Below are positions 1 to 11,844 of a DNA stretch of 64,000 nucleotides, in pieces (within the stretch, counting starts at the first letter, position 1; each line of letters starts with the position of its first letter). Location of the stretch: assembly GCA_034509425.1 (NCBI GenBank), contig JAVTVJ010011652.1, positions 8,054,001 through 8,118,000 on the forward strand. Reading direction: 5' to 3'. The position numbers and the translations under genes were made by a program. The DNA comes from Eopsaltria australis. Its lineage: Eukaryota > Chordata > Aves > Passeriformes > Petroicidae. The notes beneath the pieces were generated by a model that saw only the letters and a list, made by a program, of their open reading frames with translations, did no database searches and had not been told where the DNA came from.

Positions 1-549
1 CCCTCCTGCAGGGCTCTGTCTCCAAACAAGATAATCACTCTCAGTGCTCCCCAGGGGCTGTACCACCCGTTTTCATTTGACACAGAAGACAAATTTACTT
101 AAAAGACAGAGGCAGCCAGAACCACAACAGCTCGGGGACGGGAGGACCCCAGTGAGAGCCTCCCAGCCAGCACAGCCCGGCTGCCACCGAACCCCCTCAG
201 AGGGGTTTTGCTGGGAGTGGGCTGGGAGTGGGCCACTCATCCCCTGTATCCTGCCACTCACCCCCATGGCATGGCCTGCACCCAGCCCCAGCTGCCAGCA
301 GAGCACTCTGGCATGGACAATGGGTTGAACACAACCCCTGCACCCATCCACAGACCCTGGCCCATGGGAAGGGGCTCCTCTGCCTCTTTGTTCCCAGGGA
401 AGCTGCTTGCAACAACCCCAGCAGTTCACTTGCTCAGCAATAACCACCCTCAGAGTTGCACAGTGTTAGTGAAGGGCTGTGATTCCCCACATCAAGCTGG
501 AGCCCCTCACCACGGCATTAGACCACCCAGCTGGGCCCCCCTGCAAGGG

Positions 550-745
550 ACAACAGGGAGATTCGTTTCACTAAAGGCTCATTTATCTGCAGCACGATTA
601 GAGAGCAGGGCTGCGATCCATCCCGGCGGCGGGAGAGCGATTTGCCAGCAGATGGATTTATCATCTCCCAAGCACAGCAATTTGGCTTAAACAAAACCAA
701 ACCACTTCCCCTAATGAAAACATCACTAATGAGGAGAGCCAGCAA
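550..745. promoter_or_regulatory. Candidate conserved element in KCNIP2 intron 1
   Basis: This is an AT-richer island in a GC-rich intron. It holds several homeodomain-type TAAT/ATTA cores near its right end, retained CpGs around 614-638, and no good open frame. Base composition and motif density differ from both flanks, which is common for vertebrate intronic enhancers. Only sequence texture supports the call; conservation has not been tested. Confidence 0.3.
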
Positions 746-3414
746 GTGAGGCAGGGGCAGCTCCATGAATGGGGTCTCTCCTGTCCTTCAGGGCTCATGT
801 GACCCACTGATATCCAAGCTGTTAATGCATGAGGCTCAGGTGCAGCTGGGACATATGGACCCAATACAGCTGGAAGAAACCAGTTTGCTCCAGGAACTGA
901 ACCTCCTCATGTCCTGGCTCCCGAAGCTCCCAGGGCACTGATTCCAGTACAACACACAGTATGAGAACAGCACCACCGAGCCGAGACACCTCCAGTTGTA
1001 ACATGGCCAACAGTGAGGAAAAACTCCATGCCCAGAGACAGAGATGGTGCAAGATCCTGTGCATGGCCAGCCCTGTGCAGCAGGAGCTGTATCCCTTGGC
1101 CAAAGTTGCGACAGTCCATGAATTATGCATCAGCATCTGTAGAGATCAGCCGTTTAACAGCCCCAACCAAATCCACAAACTTCCTGTCAATTAATCCTGT
1201 GCCACCAATTCCCCATGGACTCCAACCTGCCTTTGCTTGCAGGGGTGCAGCAGTGGCTGCCAAAACCTCAACTCCAGCCTTTCCACCTGCGAAATCCAAC
1301 CTACCCATGAGCAGTGGTACCCAGCAGCATCACTCACATGCTCCTTGCCCCATGGGTGGCTAGGAGCAGCATCCCCTCCATCAGGGACCCTCAGAGACTC
1401 AGCAATGCCACAACACCCCATGAGAGAGAAATCATCAGCATCAGAGGACTGCAGACAAGCCAGGACAGCAAAGAGGGAAGAGGGTACAGATGCCAGAAGG
1501 AGGGAGACAGCAGAGAGAGATGAGGCAGAGTCAGGCAGCAGTCCCATCACCCCAGGAAGGTGCAGCAGCCATCGAAGTCAAGGCGCTTTGGCACAGAGAT
1601 GACCCATGGGAGCCCCTAACCCTGGCACACAAGGGGGAGACCCTTCCCTACAGTACCCCACTCTGACAGAGGGCCTCCTGGGAGCTCGGGGACCTGGCTC
1701 TAGGGTCAGTGTGACTTCCAGCCCAGCCTCACTGCCAGGCTGCAGGAGTAGAAGGGGCAAGCAGAGGGAGGTTGTGTGGGGCAGCAGCAGGAGGGGAGGC
1801 AGGTTAGCGGGGGAGCAGGGGGATGGGCAACACACACTTCCCACGGGTCAGACACCCAGGGGAAGAACACTGGTGGGTGTCACCCCTCCTGGGGGCTGCT
1901 GCTAGCAGGAGGGGACAGTCCATGCCTGACAGTGACCAGAGGGACACAGACAGCTGACCCTGCCAGACCCATGAGGACAGGGCTATGCACCCAGGACTGT
2001 TCTCGAGGAAGCAACTGGGCAAGAGAAGGACCTTTATTCTGGATGTGGGCAAGCTGGTCTTGGGCACAGTCTCCACCCCAATCCCCTCCTTGGGATCCAT
2101 CCAGCACACAGGCACAGCACACAACCTGCCATGCACACTTGCAGCCGGGCTCCTGGGCAGCCCCTGCCTGCTCATGCCCTTGCTCCCACCCAATGACCCT
2201 GTCACTCCATCCTCCAGCTGCAGATCCCAGTGCTTCCCCCTACACACACTATTATTTGGGACAGGCTACCACTGACACCTCCTCCTCACTCTGGGAAATA
2301 AATTATCCCCCGTGCAGATGGAAGTCCTACGCAGTGGCAAGCTGGTGGAGATGTTCCCCCCACCTGGCTGATCACGGGCTGTGAGCAGACAGTATGAAGG
2401 TGCTGGGTTTGCCGACGGCAGAACAAGCCCCTGGCACAGCCCTAGACCTGCCCATCGCCTGGGACCCTCCTGCGGCATTGCTGGGACACAGCTCCTCAGC
2501 TTTATCCCGCCGCAGGGACTGGAATCCTGCTCGCACTGTCCTCCCACCGACCTGACCGGCTCATTCTCCCTCTGATGTGTTTGTGGGGGACAGCTTGGCC
2601 CCACCTCTCCTTTCTTACTGCCATAGGGAGAAACACCTCTGAAACATCCTCCCTCGGGGTAGGGAGGAGAGCTCAGCCAGATGCTGCGCTCGCGTTGTGC
2701 TGCTGCCTAAGGCTTTCATCTCACGGGGTGGGCTGCTAAAAGTGCTAGGAGTTGGGGAGTCCCCATCCATCAGCTGCGCCTCTGGAGACAGGAGGATCCC
2801 AAAGCTCTGCAGATGATCTCTATAGCAATTGCTCAACCCTGCAAACGCCGCCGCTGCCTTTGGGGTGGAGCAAAGCGGTTGCTCGAGTCCCCAGATCATG
2901 ACAACCAGAGGAAAAAAGCAGGGGTGAAAAAGCAAGGGTGAAAAGTGAGCCTTCTAACCCTTTTTTGGGGGCCCGACAGACCTGGAGATGAATCCCTCGT
3001 TTTTCCAAGAGGCAGTTAGGGGCTTTGCCAAACCCCAAACAGCCCAGATACTGGCCTTGTGCTGGCACATGCTGTCCCGCTCACGGGATACAGCATGGCT
3101 GGGAGGGGCTCGTCTAACGGGGTAAGACAAGTCCCAGGTCACCCACCCTTGCTCCCCATCTGGAGATAGGGCAGCCCTGATGCCAACACATCCCTGTGGA
3201 GCATCAGGCAGGAGAGAAACCCTCCTCCAAGCTCATTCACCTCTCACACTGCCAGAATTCAGGGTCAGGGATGCCATACCTGTGCCTCTCCGGACAAAGT
3301 GGTACGGGAAGTATGGAATTCCCATATCTTCTGCATGGAAATCCATGGCCAGAGCAGTCCTCCCGAGACACTGGCTCTGGGCTCTGCTTGCACACTAATC
3401 GCTCATGCCATTAG

Positions 3415-3545
3415 AGGCTGGAGGAATAATGTGATTTATGGATGGCTTTTAATTCTCTCTAGCGTCATCTAAGTATCCCAGAAATGGACCAGTTTAATTT
3501 CCTGGTGGAGTAACATAAACATTTCTCTCCTTAATACCCAGGTGG
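3415..3545. promoter_or_regulatory. Candidate conserved element in KCNIP2 intron 1
   Basis: A sharply bounded AT-rich stretch of about 130 bp lies between GC-rich flanks. It contains GTGATTTATGG, TTTTAATTCT and GTTTAATTTCC-type cores. There is no open frame or repeat signature. It lies about 2.5 kb inside intron 1, a typical place for an intronic enhancer. The evidence is compositional only. Confidence 0.28.
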
Positions 3546-5992
3546 GTGCCTTTGCCCCACACTGCCACACCAGGGCCAGCACAGGCAGGGTCCACCCCAG
3601 CTCGCCCCAGTGCAGCCAGCCCGGGCTCCCCCGCACAGGGAGCACTGCTGCTCTCCCCACTGCTCACACACAGGCAGTTCTCACTCACTCAGGCCTCTCA
3701 CACACACATCCATGTGCCCACACAGCAGGGGCAGCTGGGCATCGCTGGAGACACCACAGGGAGTGGGGGCTCTCACTGCACCCTCATTTTCAGCAGCTTT
3801 TTAAATTTAAGGATGAGTGGACATGTGGAGATTTTCTACCCTGAGCGTGGCTGGGGGTCCTGCTCCCTGTACAGCCCCTCTCCTTCTGGAAGTGGGTGTT
3901 GCCAGCCCTTCTCTGGGCACGCACAGGTGGGAATCACATTGCTCTCACCCCTGTTTTCGGGCAGTGATGGGGAGGCAGCAGGACTGACTGCTGTCCCTGT
4001 ACACACCAGCAGTCTCTGGAGCTGCTGTGGGGCTGTCACCTCGCCTGACAGTGAATCATCTCTCCGTTAACAGCTCTTGTACGGCAGATGTCTTCTAAAC
4101 TCTGACACACCCTGATGGATGGGGGTCTCTGAAGCTGCAGGAACACCCCAAACTGCTCGTGCTTGACCCCAAGCAGAGCTGAGCTACCAAACAGCAGGTG
4201 CCAGCAGCAACCCTCCCATCAGCAAGTAGAGACTGAGCCCATACAGGCACTGCCAGCTTCACCCCAGGGCTTTGCTACAGCCCGGTGGAGGTCCCAGCTC
4301 CTCACTACGTCTCCAGGATATCAGGCCAGCCAAGACCAGGTTAGAAGGCATGGGGTCAAGCTAGTAAATCCTCCCTAGAGTTAAGGTTTCATCCTCTCTC
4401 CTGCTTGCATCACTTCCACACTTTCTGGGAGAAAGACAACTTTCCCGCCACGGTGGGGGATCAGCTTCAGTGCATTCAGACAGCGCAGGGGAAATCAGTG
4501 CCACTGGGACCAGCTCCCTCCCTCTTCTCTGTGGTGCCACTGCAGGCTCTGCTCTGGACGGTCACTGACTTGGCAGAGATAGGAAATGAGTGACATGCCC
4601 TACAGGGCCTGTTTCCCACTCTGGGAAATGGGGCAGATATTTCCAGCCTTATTCCCCAAAGACTTCCCCAAAGCCCCATCCCTGCGGGCAGGGACTTGCA
4701 AGGTGGCACAGCTCCACTCCATCCAGGTTCCTGCTGCACAGCTGCCTCAGAGGTAAGCCCAGGCATAAAAGGTCTCAGTCTTGGAGAGACTGGAATTTAT
4801 TTTTATCTTTGATTTGATTTAAATCCATATGGACATTTTAAAGCTACTGGAGAAACCAAAAGTTGTGTGTGGGTTCCAAGTTCCTACACAGCTCAAAAAT
4901 ATCTTCCCTGCAGCACGTTTGGGCAGACAGTAAGCAGCGTTTCCCATGTGTGGAGCTGCTCAGGAAAGCAGAGCAGGGGTCTTGCTCTGCTACCACCACC
5001 TATTTGGAATTCTAGAGCAAATCCTGAAATCCATCCCAGACTTTGGCAGGAAAAGCATCACCGGGACTCAGGGAAGCCGCCTGTGCTCACACGACAGTGC
5101 CTGCGGCACAAGGACACCGAACCCCACTGGCTAAGGAAAGGTTCAGCTCCATCGTGGGTCCCAGGAGGCAGGTGGGAACTGCTGCCCCATTTCACAGCTG
5201 CTGCGACAGAGGCCCTGAAAGGACACAGGATTTGGCCTGGTCTGCGGAGAGCACGTGGGGAAGGAGGGGTGTTGCCAGCTCCAGCCCAGCTGCTTCCCTA
5301 TCGGACAGTGGAGGATGAGGTGTGACGGATGGACAGATGTTGTGCAATGCTCGGCAATTCCCTGATGAGGCAGAGGATGGAGGGGAATACAGTAGGGTCA
5401 CAAACGGGTCGTCTTAATCCTCTCTGTCCCACAGCTACCTCATCCGCCGTCAGGACGTCTCAAGGGATGCTCTAGGGGACACCGGGTGATGGGTGAAGAC
5501 ACCAGGCACCGTGGTGCTGCTGGGGTTTTCTGAGTGGAGTGAGCCTGTCTTTCCTGGGGAACCTGCTGCCGGAATGCTGCTGTGCCACCCCGGGGTGCAG
5601 CGGGAGCCCAAGGCATGGCAGAGAGAGCCCAGCGCCAGACCCTGGTGTCCCGAGGGGCTTGGGAGTAACAGTGAGGGAGTGTGAACTTGAGGGGCGGCTA
5701 AAAGCGATCCAGGCATCCCACCCCCCGTTCGGGGCCTTTTCCTTGCCTCGGGACAACCTCTGCACGCTGGGACCAACCCTGTCGCCCCCGGTGCATCCTC
5801 CCCCCCGGGGGTCGGGACTGTGCCCCTGCTCCAGCGCCGGGGTCGCGGCCGTTCCCCCTCTCCCCGAGCAAGGCGTGCGGCGAAGCGGAGCGGGCAGGGA
5901 GCGGGGCTCAGCGGGGCTGGAAGCGGGTGCCCGGGACCGCCCCGCGCCGTGCTCCGAGTGGCTGCTGCACCTTCCCTGGCGGCGGCACTCAC

Positions 5993-6065
5993 CCGTCAGC
6001 TGGTCGTAGGAGCCGTCCAGGTCGCGGGAGTCGGACAGGCTCTCCTTCCTGCCCTTGCTCCGCAT
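5993..6065 (-). CDS. KCNIP2: KCNIP2 (KChIP2) first coding exon, partial gene
   Basis: KChIP2 is a cytoplasmic, membrane-associated EF-hand calcium sensor of the recoverin/NCS family. It binds the N-terminus of Kv4.2/Kv4.3 channels and raises the surface density of the transient outward current in heart and neurons. Read on the minus strand, an ATG at 6065-6063 opens 24 codons that begin MRSKGRKESLSDSRDLD and end SYDQLT, plus one extra base before a consensus GTGAGT donor (5992-5987). As I remember it, the human N-terminus is MRGQGRKESLSDSRDLD, so the match is nearly complete and fixes gene, strand and start. This is the isoform-variable N-terminus. The EF-hands are encoded by later exons, none of which I could find in 1-5992, so they lie beyond the left edge. 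An in-frame upstream ATG at 6110 would add 15 residues. I prefer the downstream ATG because it matches the known start. Confidence 0.93.
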
Positions 6066-6199
6066 CTTCCCGCCCCGCCGAGCGGCGGGGGGACCGGCGA
6101 CGGGGCGCACGGGCTGCGCCGGCGGGCAGGGGCGGCCCGCGGCCGCCGCCTCCCCCCGCCCCGCTCAGCGCGGCAGCGGCAAGGGGCCGGCGGTGCCGG

Positions 6200-6235
6200 G
6201 AGCTCGGCTCGGCTCGGCACGGCTCGGCACGGCAG
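6200..6235. repeat. Short CGGCT/CGGCA tandem tract
   Basis: Several near-identical copies of a GCTCGGCTCGG/CACGGCTCGG unit occur in tandem within the likely KCNIP2 5' UTR. The tract is short and GC-rich and could form stable RNA structure if transcribed. Confidence 0.5.
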
Positions 6236-7369
6236 CAGGAGCGCGCAGCCGCCCCGGTCCCCGCCGCCGCCGGGGCTGGGCACGGCCGCCCCCTCCCTCC
6301 CGTCCTTCCCCGCCTCTTCCCGGGAGCCGCCAGCCCGGCCCCGCCGCCGCGGGGAAACTGAGGCACGGGCGGAGGGCGGAGAGCGAGGGCGCTCCTAGGA
6401 AGAGGCAGGGAGAGAGCTGCTCCGGACTGCACCGAGGTGCGGTCTCCGGTGGTTCGGGAGAGCCCCGGGCATCAGGCACCGCGCAGGGACGGAGAAGGGG
6501 ACAGAGATGGAGAAGGCGGGGGGCAGGAGGGGCGCAGACCCCCACAGCTCACTGTGGGGCAGCGAGGGTCTCCCGAGCCCTGCGTGTCAGTGCCCACAGC
6601 GGACCCTCACAAAGGGGAACCCCAGCCCTGCCCGGTCCCGCGGGGCTGTAGCATCTCCGCCTCGGGGGAGAAGCTGGATGAGAAATCAGTCCGAGGCGGA
6701 GGGGATGTCCAGGGGTCTAGAGATGCAGGAGAGGTGTGGAGAGGGCGGCCAGGTCCCCCCGCCTGCAGCCAAGCACAGAAGCGGGTCCCACTGCCGTCCC
6801 CATCCCGAGCATGGCTTTCCATGCAGGATTGGAGTTTTTAGCAGGATTTTACCCCATCTCCTGCAGCCCCAGGGAAAGGCTGAAGGAGCAGCGTAGTTGT
6901 GGAGGCTTTCAGAGGCACGGTGCTGCCAAGAGAGGAGCTCACAGCCCACCGGTACATCTGGCACTGGGAACTTGATGTCCCGCTGCTGCCCCTGGTTATT
7001 TGTTGCCATCTGTGCACGATGCCATCCCCGGGGGATGCAGACTGTGCCGGAGAGTCCCCTCCATGGACAAAGCCCGGAGCTTTTGTCATGCCACTGCCTG
7101 AGCACTGACTGTTTGCACCATGACAGAGGTCCTGGGCACATAACAGGGGCTGTCCAGCTCCCATCGCTTCCCAGCGCTCCTCCCTTCATTCTCTCATCCA
7201 TGCAGAGAGACAGAGGAGAGCAAGGGCTGCGGGAGAAGGCAAAGCATCCCTCCTGATCCCTGTGCCAGCCCGGCACACAGGAGCCGCAGGGCAGAAGGGA
7301 ATCCAGATCAGCGAGGAGGGAGGGCCATGCTCACGAGGCAGCGTGTTGTCAGCGTGCTTTGGTGTCAAG

Positions 7370-7455
7370 CCATGAAAGAAGCCGCCTTAGCGAGGCAGTG
7401 ATGCTTAGCAACTGCCTGGATCTAAAAATAAGAGCCATTTAGCAAGGAAAACGCA
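7370..7455. promoter_or_regulatory. Candidate KCNIP2 upstream element with MEF2-type site
   Basis: About 1.4 kb upstream of the KCNIP2 start codon, the decamer CTAAAAATAA (7422-7431) fits the MEF2 consensus YTAWWWWTAR exactly. The RFX-like half site GTTGCTAAGC lies 12 bases to its left on the other strand (7403-7412). KCNIP2 is a cardiac gene in mammals, so a MEF2 site is plausible. A 10-bp motif alone is weak evidence, however. Confidence 0.3.
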
Positions 7456-9754
7456 GTGGAGAAATGCTCAGAGAACTAAACACATTCCCCCAGCCCTCCC
7501 CGTGGCCCGGCCAATGCACGCAGCCTGCATGCACTGACTGGCTGGAGAGAAACTCCCGGGACAGCTCTGGCAATGCCCCCTCCTCTTACCCTGACAAGCA
7601 AAGCTGGAGCCTGGCCAGCCCACAGACCCCCTGTACTTCTGGGCTTGTCCATCCTGCTGTTCCCTGGCCCACTCAACCTCCCTCCTCCAACCTCTCCACC
7701 ACATGCCTGGCCACATTTTCTTGGCCACCTTTGGGGACCAGCAGTGTCCCAGGGAAGTGGGTTGGGAGCGCTGCATGATCCATGCCCAAGCTCACCCACC
7801 GATTTCACCTTCCTTGGAGTCGATCCTGCCATGGATGTGGCAAGCCCAGCAGAGCTGTACAGGAAAGTTTTCACCTTCTGCCATCCCTGGTCCATTGGGA
7901 GGCAAACATGGCTATTTTTATCCTAGCTAAGTGCTCCTGTTCCGGCAGGCAAGCAAGAGATGCTTTGCCAGGCTGGGGAGAGGGGGGAAGCTGGGTGGTT
8001 TGGTGGGTACCACAGGGTAGGATGGGGCAGCCCCAGGCCCAGGCTGACACATTCCACCCTCCCCACAGTGTAGGAAAAGGGGGGCACAACTCACTTGATC
8101 GCTGGTTACAGCTCCTTTCCCTAGCAGACACGAGGGCTGGGCATTCTGCCAGGATTCACAGCCTCTGAGCCTTTCTCTGCTTGGGAAAAATACGTGAACC
8201 CCCAAATGTTCTTCTGGGCTCTGGGAGCTGAGTGTCTGTAAGATGCCAGGGTAGGAGAAGCAGGAATGTATCTGGTCTCTACCCTTTTGTCCAGACCCAG
8301 ACAGGTGCCCTGCTGTGGGTGCAGAGATGCCTTGGTGAACGTCTGGCCAGGGACAGACACGGCAGCAAAGTCACCCCGGAATGCTGAGCATCCCTTGCAA
8401 CACGTCTCGATCTCACCGGGACGTGCAGCAGATGCAAAAAGACTGGGCCAGGCTGAGGAAAATCACATAAGCAGTGTCTGAGGTTTTAATCAGAGTGTGC
8501 CTTGTGCAGCCTGGCTGCTGCTGGCCACGTCCACCACAAAAGCAATCAGCAGGTTCAGGATGGGCAGGAGCCAGCCGCAGGCAGGGCTGGTGGTGTGCAC
8601 TGCGGAAGATGTCACTGGATTAACTATTTCCAGAGGACAGAAAGAGCTCTGTCAGCTTCTGAGAATCCAGATCCCAGTTACAACAGGTAACTGGGAGGAA
8701 GGGCCATGCTCTAGATGGCCAACATGTGGCACAGGCTCCACAGGCACAGCCCATACTCCATGAAGCCCATACTCCAGGGCCAGGGCAGGGTGAAGGGCAG
8801 GCAGGTGGATGGATCGAGCCTGCCGGGGTGGGCAGGAGTCTTGTGGATGCACCCAGGTTCCCAAACTCATCTCTGCAACACCAGCAAAGAGCCATGAGAG
8901 AAACAGGGCCATGAAAACCAGCCTCAGGGCTTGGCACAGCCAACTGAGGGCTGGGATGAGTAGGAAATGCACCGAGGGAGGCAGGCTGGAGGCCCAAATG
9001 GTGCTGGCCCATGAATGCACCCCAGGTCGTATTCCCCTCGGAGGAAGGGTGTGCCTGGGACCACTCAACACCCTCGGATGGAAATCACCCATTCACATGG
9101 GCCGGGGCACAAGGCATGTTCCCTAAGTGGCCTGTCTGTCACCCTGTCTGAGCCAGCAATGCTTTGATAAGGAACATCTGCACAGGATTACTGCAGCTCC
9201 CCAGGCAGGGAAGCTGCAGCCAGGAGTGACTCTTAGTCAGGGTGAGAAGGGCTGGAAAGGATGAGCAGGGTCACGCTGTCCAGAAGCCTTGTTTGTCCCC
9301 TGCTCATTGTGTGGCCACTGCAGCCTTGTCATACCTGAAGAAGGGAAAAAGTCTGGAAATTCACCGGATGAAGAGCCTGGCTGGAAGCAGAACTGTGCTA
9401 GGCTGCCACCAGCCTTGTCCAGCCCCAGGCTGGACCGAGCTGAGCCCACCCACAACCATCCCTGCTCCTCCTCCAGGACGCTCCCCCTGCAACACTGGGC
9501 GGATCCCTTCGGCTCATCTGTGCCTCCTGCTCCCTGCTGGGACACCTCGACTCTGGGGCCACAGGTCCCTACACTCCCCTGCTGAAAACCCCAGACTCAA
9601 CACAAAACCCAAGACAATCCCAAACCACAGAAGACAAGCCTGGAGAGGAGTGCTGGGGTCTGCATCTCAGGGCTAGAGGAATGCAGGGAGCTCTCCCCCA
9701 GGCCCTCTGCTCTCTGCAAGCAGCCTGGGGTGGATGTCATTGGGGGACAGGGAG

Positions 9755-10075
9755 AGGAAAAGACATAATTTAACACTTCATTAGGTAACTACAAGGCATT
9801 GATCTGCCCTACCAGCCTGCACGCTCTCTAATTGCATATCTCCATTCTTATTAGTTCTATCGAAAAAGCAGAGAGCAGGACTCAGGAGTCTGATCCTATC
9901 TTTAGGAAATTTCAAACTGAGCTGTAATTGTCGAGTGCTCGAAATCACGGTGCTTTATCCACTGTTAACAGTATTTTAAAGCCATGGTCATCAATAGTGC
10001 TCGGGATGAGCTCCCAGCAGATGCCATTAATCCTATTTTGCCTGTCATCACCTGGTGTCTCTGGGCTCAGATTTA
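9755..10075. promoter_or_regulatory. Candidate distal enhancer upstream of KCNIP2
   Basis: This is a roughly 300-bp AT-rich island with abrupt edges in GC-rich intergenic DNA, about 3.7-4 kb upstream of KCNIP2 exon 1. It contains TAATTGCAT (9829-9837), TTATTAG, TGTAATTG, GTTAACAG and CCATTAATCC cores and a CACCTG E-box near 10050. It also keeps isolated CpGs (around 9930-9950). There is no useful open frame and no repeat signature. This texture is typical of deeply conserved vertebrate enhancers. Conservation is inferred, not measured. Confidence 0.4.
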
Positions 10076-11331
10076 CACACGGCAACAAGGGACAGCTCTG
10101 CCTCCACAGCAGAGAGAGCTCCCAGGCAGCTCCCAGGCTGGGACAAGAGGTGCAGCACCCAGGGACTGGTTCCAGAGGCAGAGGGCAGACACAAGAGCTC
10201 CTTAAACCAGCTTCACCCCTTGCAAACATGCCAGCAGATGGAGATGAGCAGCTCTGCACCAGGGGCTATTCACCTCCCAGGACCCAGACAGGCCCCAGTG
10301 CAGAGCAGGGATGTTCATGGCATGCAAGAGGAGGGCTCCAGGCAGGGCAAATGGCCTCACTCAGGAATAAACCACCATATTTACTACATCTGCAGAGGAA
10401 ATGGGGCTGGGTGACACGGGACCAAGATGAGCCCCTTGGTCTCTACAGAGAGATGGTTCTCTGGGATTTTGGAACAGCTACAGCAGAGCAGCAGAGCCTT
10501 GGGAGGTGATGCCCCAGGGAGACATCAGCCAGGACACACACAGGGGAAGGCCACTCCCACCTCCACTAACCCACCCTGCAGAGACACATGGGCAGGTGGG
10601 AGCCACTGTGAGATTCAGACCCGCGGGAATTTCAGCTGGTGAAAATTCTTGCAAAGCTGGAGGAGGAACAGATGATGCTGCAAGCTGCTGGGAGAGCCTT
10701 GCAAGCAGGAATGCTGCAGGAGGAAGGGAACCTCCTCTGTCAAATGCAAACCAGCAGGTGCGAGAAATCTGGGCGTGCAGGAGGGAGAAAGAACTTTGCA
10801 TCACACTCTGTATCCTTGAAAGCCAGTCACCTGTCTCTGCTTCTGCCTCCAGCAAGGAGGGATTCCCCAGCACAGCCTCACTGCTGGGTGGGCTGAAGTG
10901 GGCTGTGTGTCCACCCAGAATGTTTCTTTGGCACTTCTGCGTAACAGATACAAAACCTGTGTGAAGAAAAGACTGTCTGGGGAGTGGAGATGAGCATTCC
11001 TGGGCTCAGGACATACCCTGAGTCTCACAAGCTCTCCCAGCGTTACAAAGCATCTGATGTTTGTGTGCTCAGTGCCTGTGGGCTCAGCTTTTATTTAAAG
11101 AGGAACTAGAAACTATTTCCAACCTCCATTTATGCCACGCTGGATGCCACACCAGGGACTCTTTCAGCAGCTCAGGTCTGCTGTGAGAACAGATGTGCAT
11201 CTCTGTCATGAGCGAGTCCACACTACAGACACGTGTCCTCCTGCTCTGCCAGGGCAGGGCCCTGTGCCCGAGCTCACCTCCATGGGAAGGGATCTCTGCT
11301 GTGACTGTGATCTCAGCACCGCTCTCAGCTG

Positions 11332-11355
11332 CCCATCCCATCCTGTCCCATCCCA
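11332..11355. repeat. Short CCCAT/CCTGT tandem tract
   Basis: About five degenerate CCCAT-like pentamers occur in tandem. This is a minor simple repeat. Confidence 0.5.
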
Positions 11356-11549
11356 CTGGCCAGGCAGTGGTTGTAGTAGAGGAGCTGAAAGCACGGCATG
11401 GGGCTGGGGTGCTGCTGGAGCATCACTTGCTCCACTTGTAGGCTGAAGGAACAATGGGATTGGAACTTCTGAGCAGCCACAGGTCATTAGAGCATCCTGG
11501 CCCCTGTACACTCTTGGGAGGGCCCTGGCTGAACCCTGGAGCAGGAGAG

Positions 11550-11600
11550 CTCCAGCTAATTAGTCATTAATTGCTTCAGAAGGAAAACGAGCCAACCCAA
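11550..11600. promoter_or_regulatory. Homeodomain-type site cluster
   Basis: CTAATTAG (11556-11563, palindromic) is followed at once by TCATTAATTGC, giving several overlapping TAAT/ATTA cores in about 20 bp within GC-rich DNA. A function is inferred only from motif density. Confidence 0.3.
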
Positions 11601-11844
11601 CCTCTGTATGCCTGTAGCAGAGTGACCTGTGGGCCCTGGGACACAGCCAGGCTGCACATCACTGAGAAATGGCTGAGGGTTCATCTGTCACAGCAGAGCT
11701 GGAGCAGCAGCCCAGCACCGTGGGTGCCCATCTCCCAGCAGCCTCCCCAGCCCCTTCCTGCTCCCACGGGACTCCTGGGAGCTCCCAGCCTCTGGCAGCA
11801 GCTTGGCAAGGCTCTGAGCTGTGCTGCAGTGAGCGGCAAGCCCG

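Larger units (their letters stand above)
1..5992 (-). other. KCNIP2: KCNIP2 intron 1 (partial, runs off the left edge)
   Basis: The donor GTGAGT next to exon 1 opens this intron. I looked on the minus strand for the alternative KCNIP2 exons I remember (the cysteine-rich palmitoylated segment after QLTG, and the shared segment beginning DSVDDEFELS) and saw neither. The sequence is GC-rich with many accidental open frames, none with recognisable domains or matching splice sites. Two AT-rich islands (about 550-745 and 3415-3545) stand out and are listed separately as possible regulatory elements. A short 12-bp tandem duplication lies at about 211-236. I see nothing else that can be named. Confidence 0.8.
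5690..6700. promoter_or_regulatory. KCNIP2: CpG island and promoter region of KCNIP2
   Basis: A dense run of CpG dinucleotides and GC-box-like GGGGCGG/CCGCCCC motifs (for example around 6285-6300) surrounds exon 1. No TATA box is evident at a sensible distance, which fits a dispersed-start CpG-island promoter. Transcription runs to the left. The 5' UTR probably occupies about 6066-6400, but the start site cannot be fixed by eye. Long open frames here on both strands (up to about 200 codons) are low-complexity Gly/Pro/Ala/Arg shadows of high GC and are not annotated. Boundaries are approximate. Confidence 0.75.

Noticed and set aside
1776..2384. Plus-strand 202-codon open frame in KCNIP2 intron 1
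   Set aside because: It is low-complexity Ser/Pro/Gly/Trp-rich translation of GC-rich DNA with overlapping frames on both strands and no recognisable domain.
5472..6432. Several open frames of 130-212 codons on both strands across the CpG island
   Set aside because: They are Gly/Pro/Ala/Arg-rich by-products of high GC. Only the 24 codons of KCNIP2 exon 1 within one of them match a known protein and end at a proper donor.
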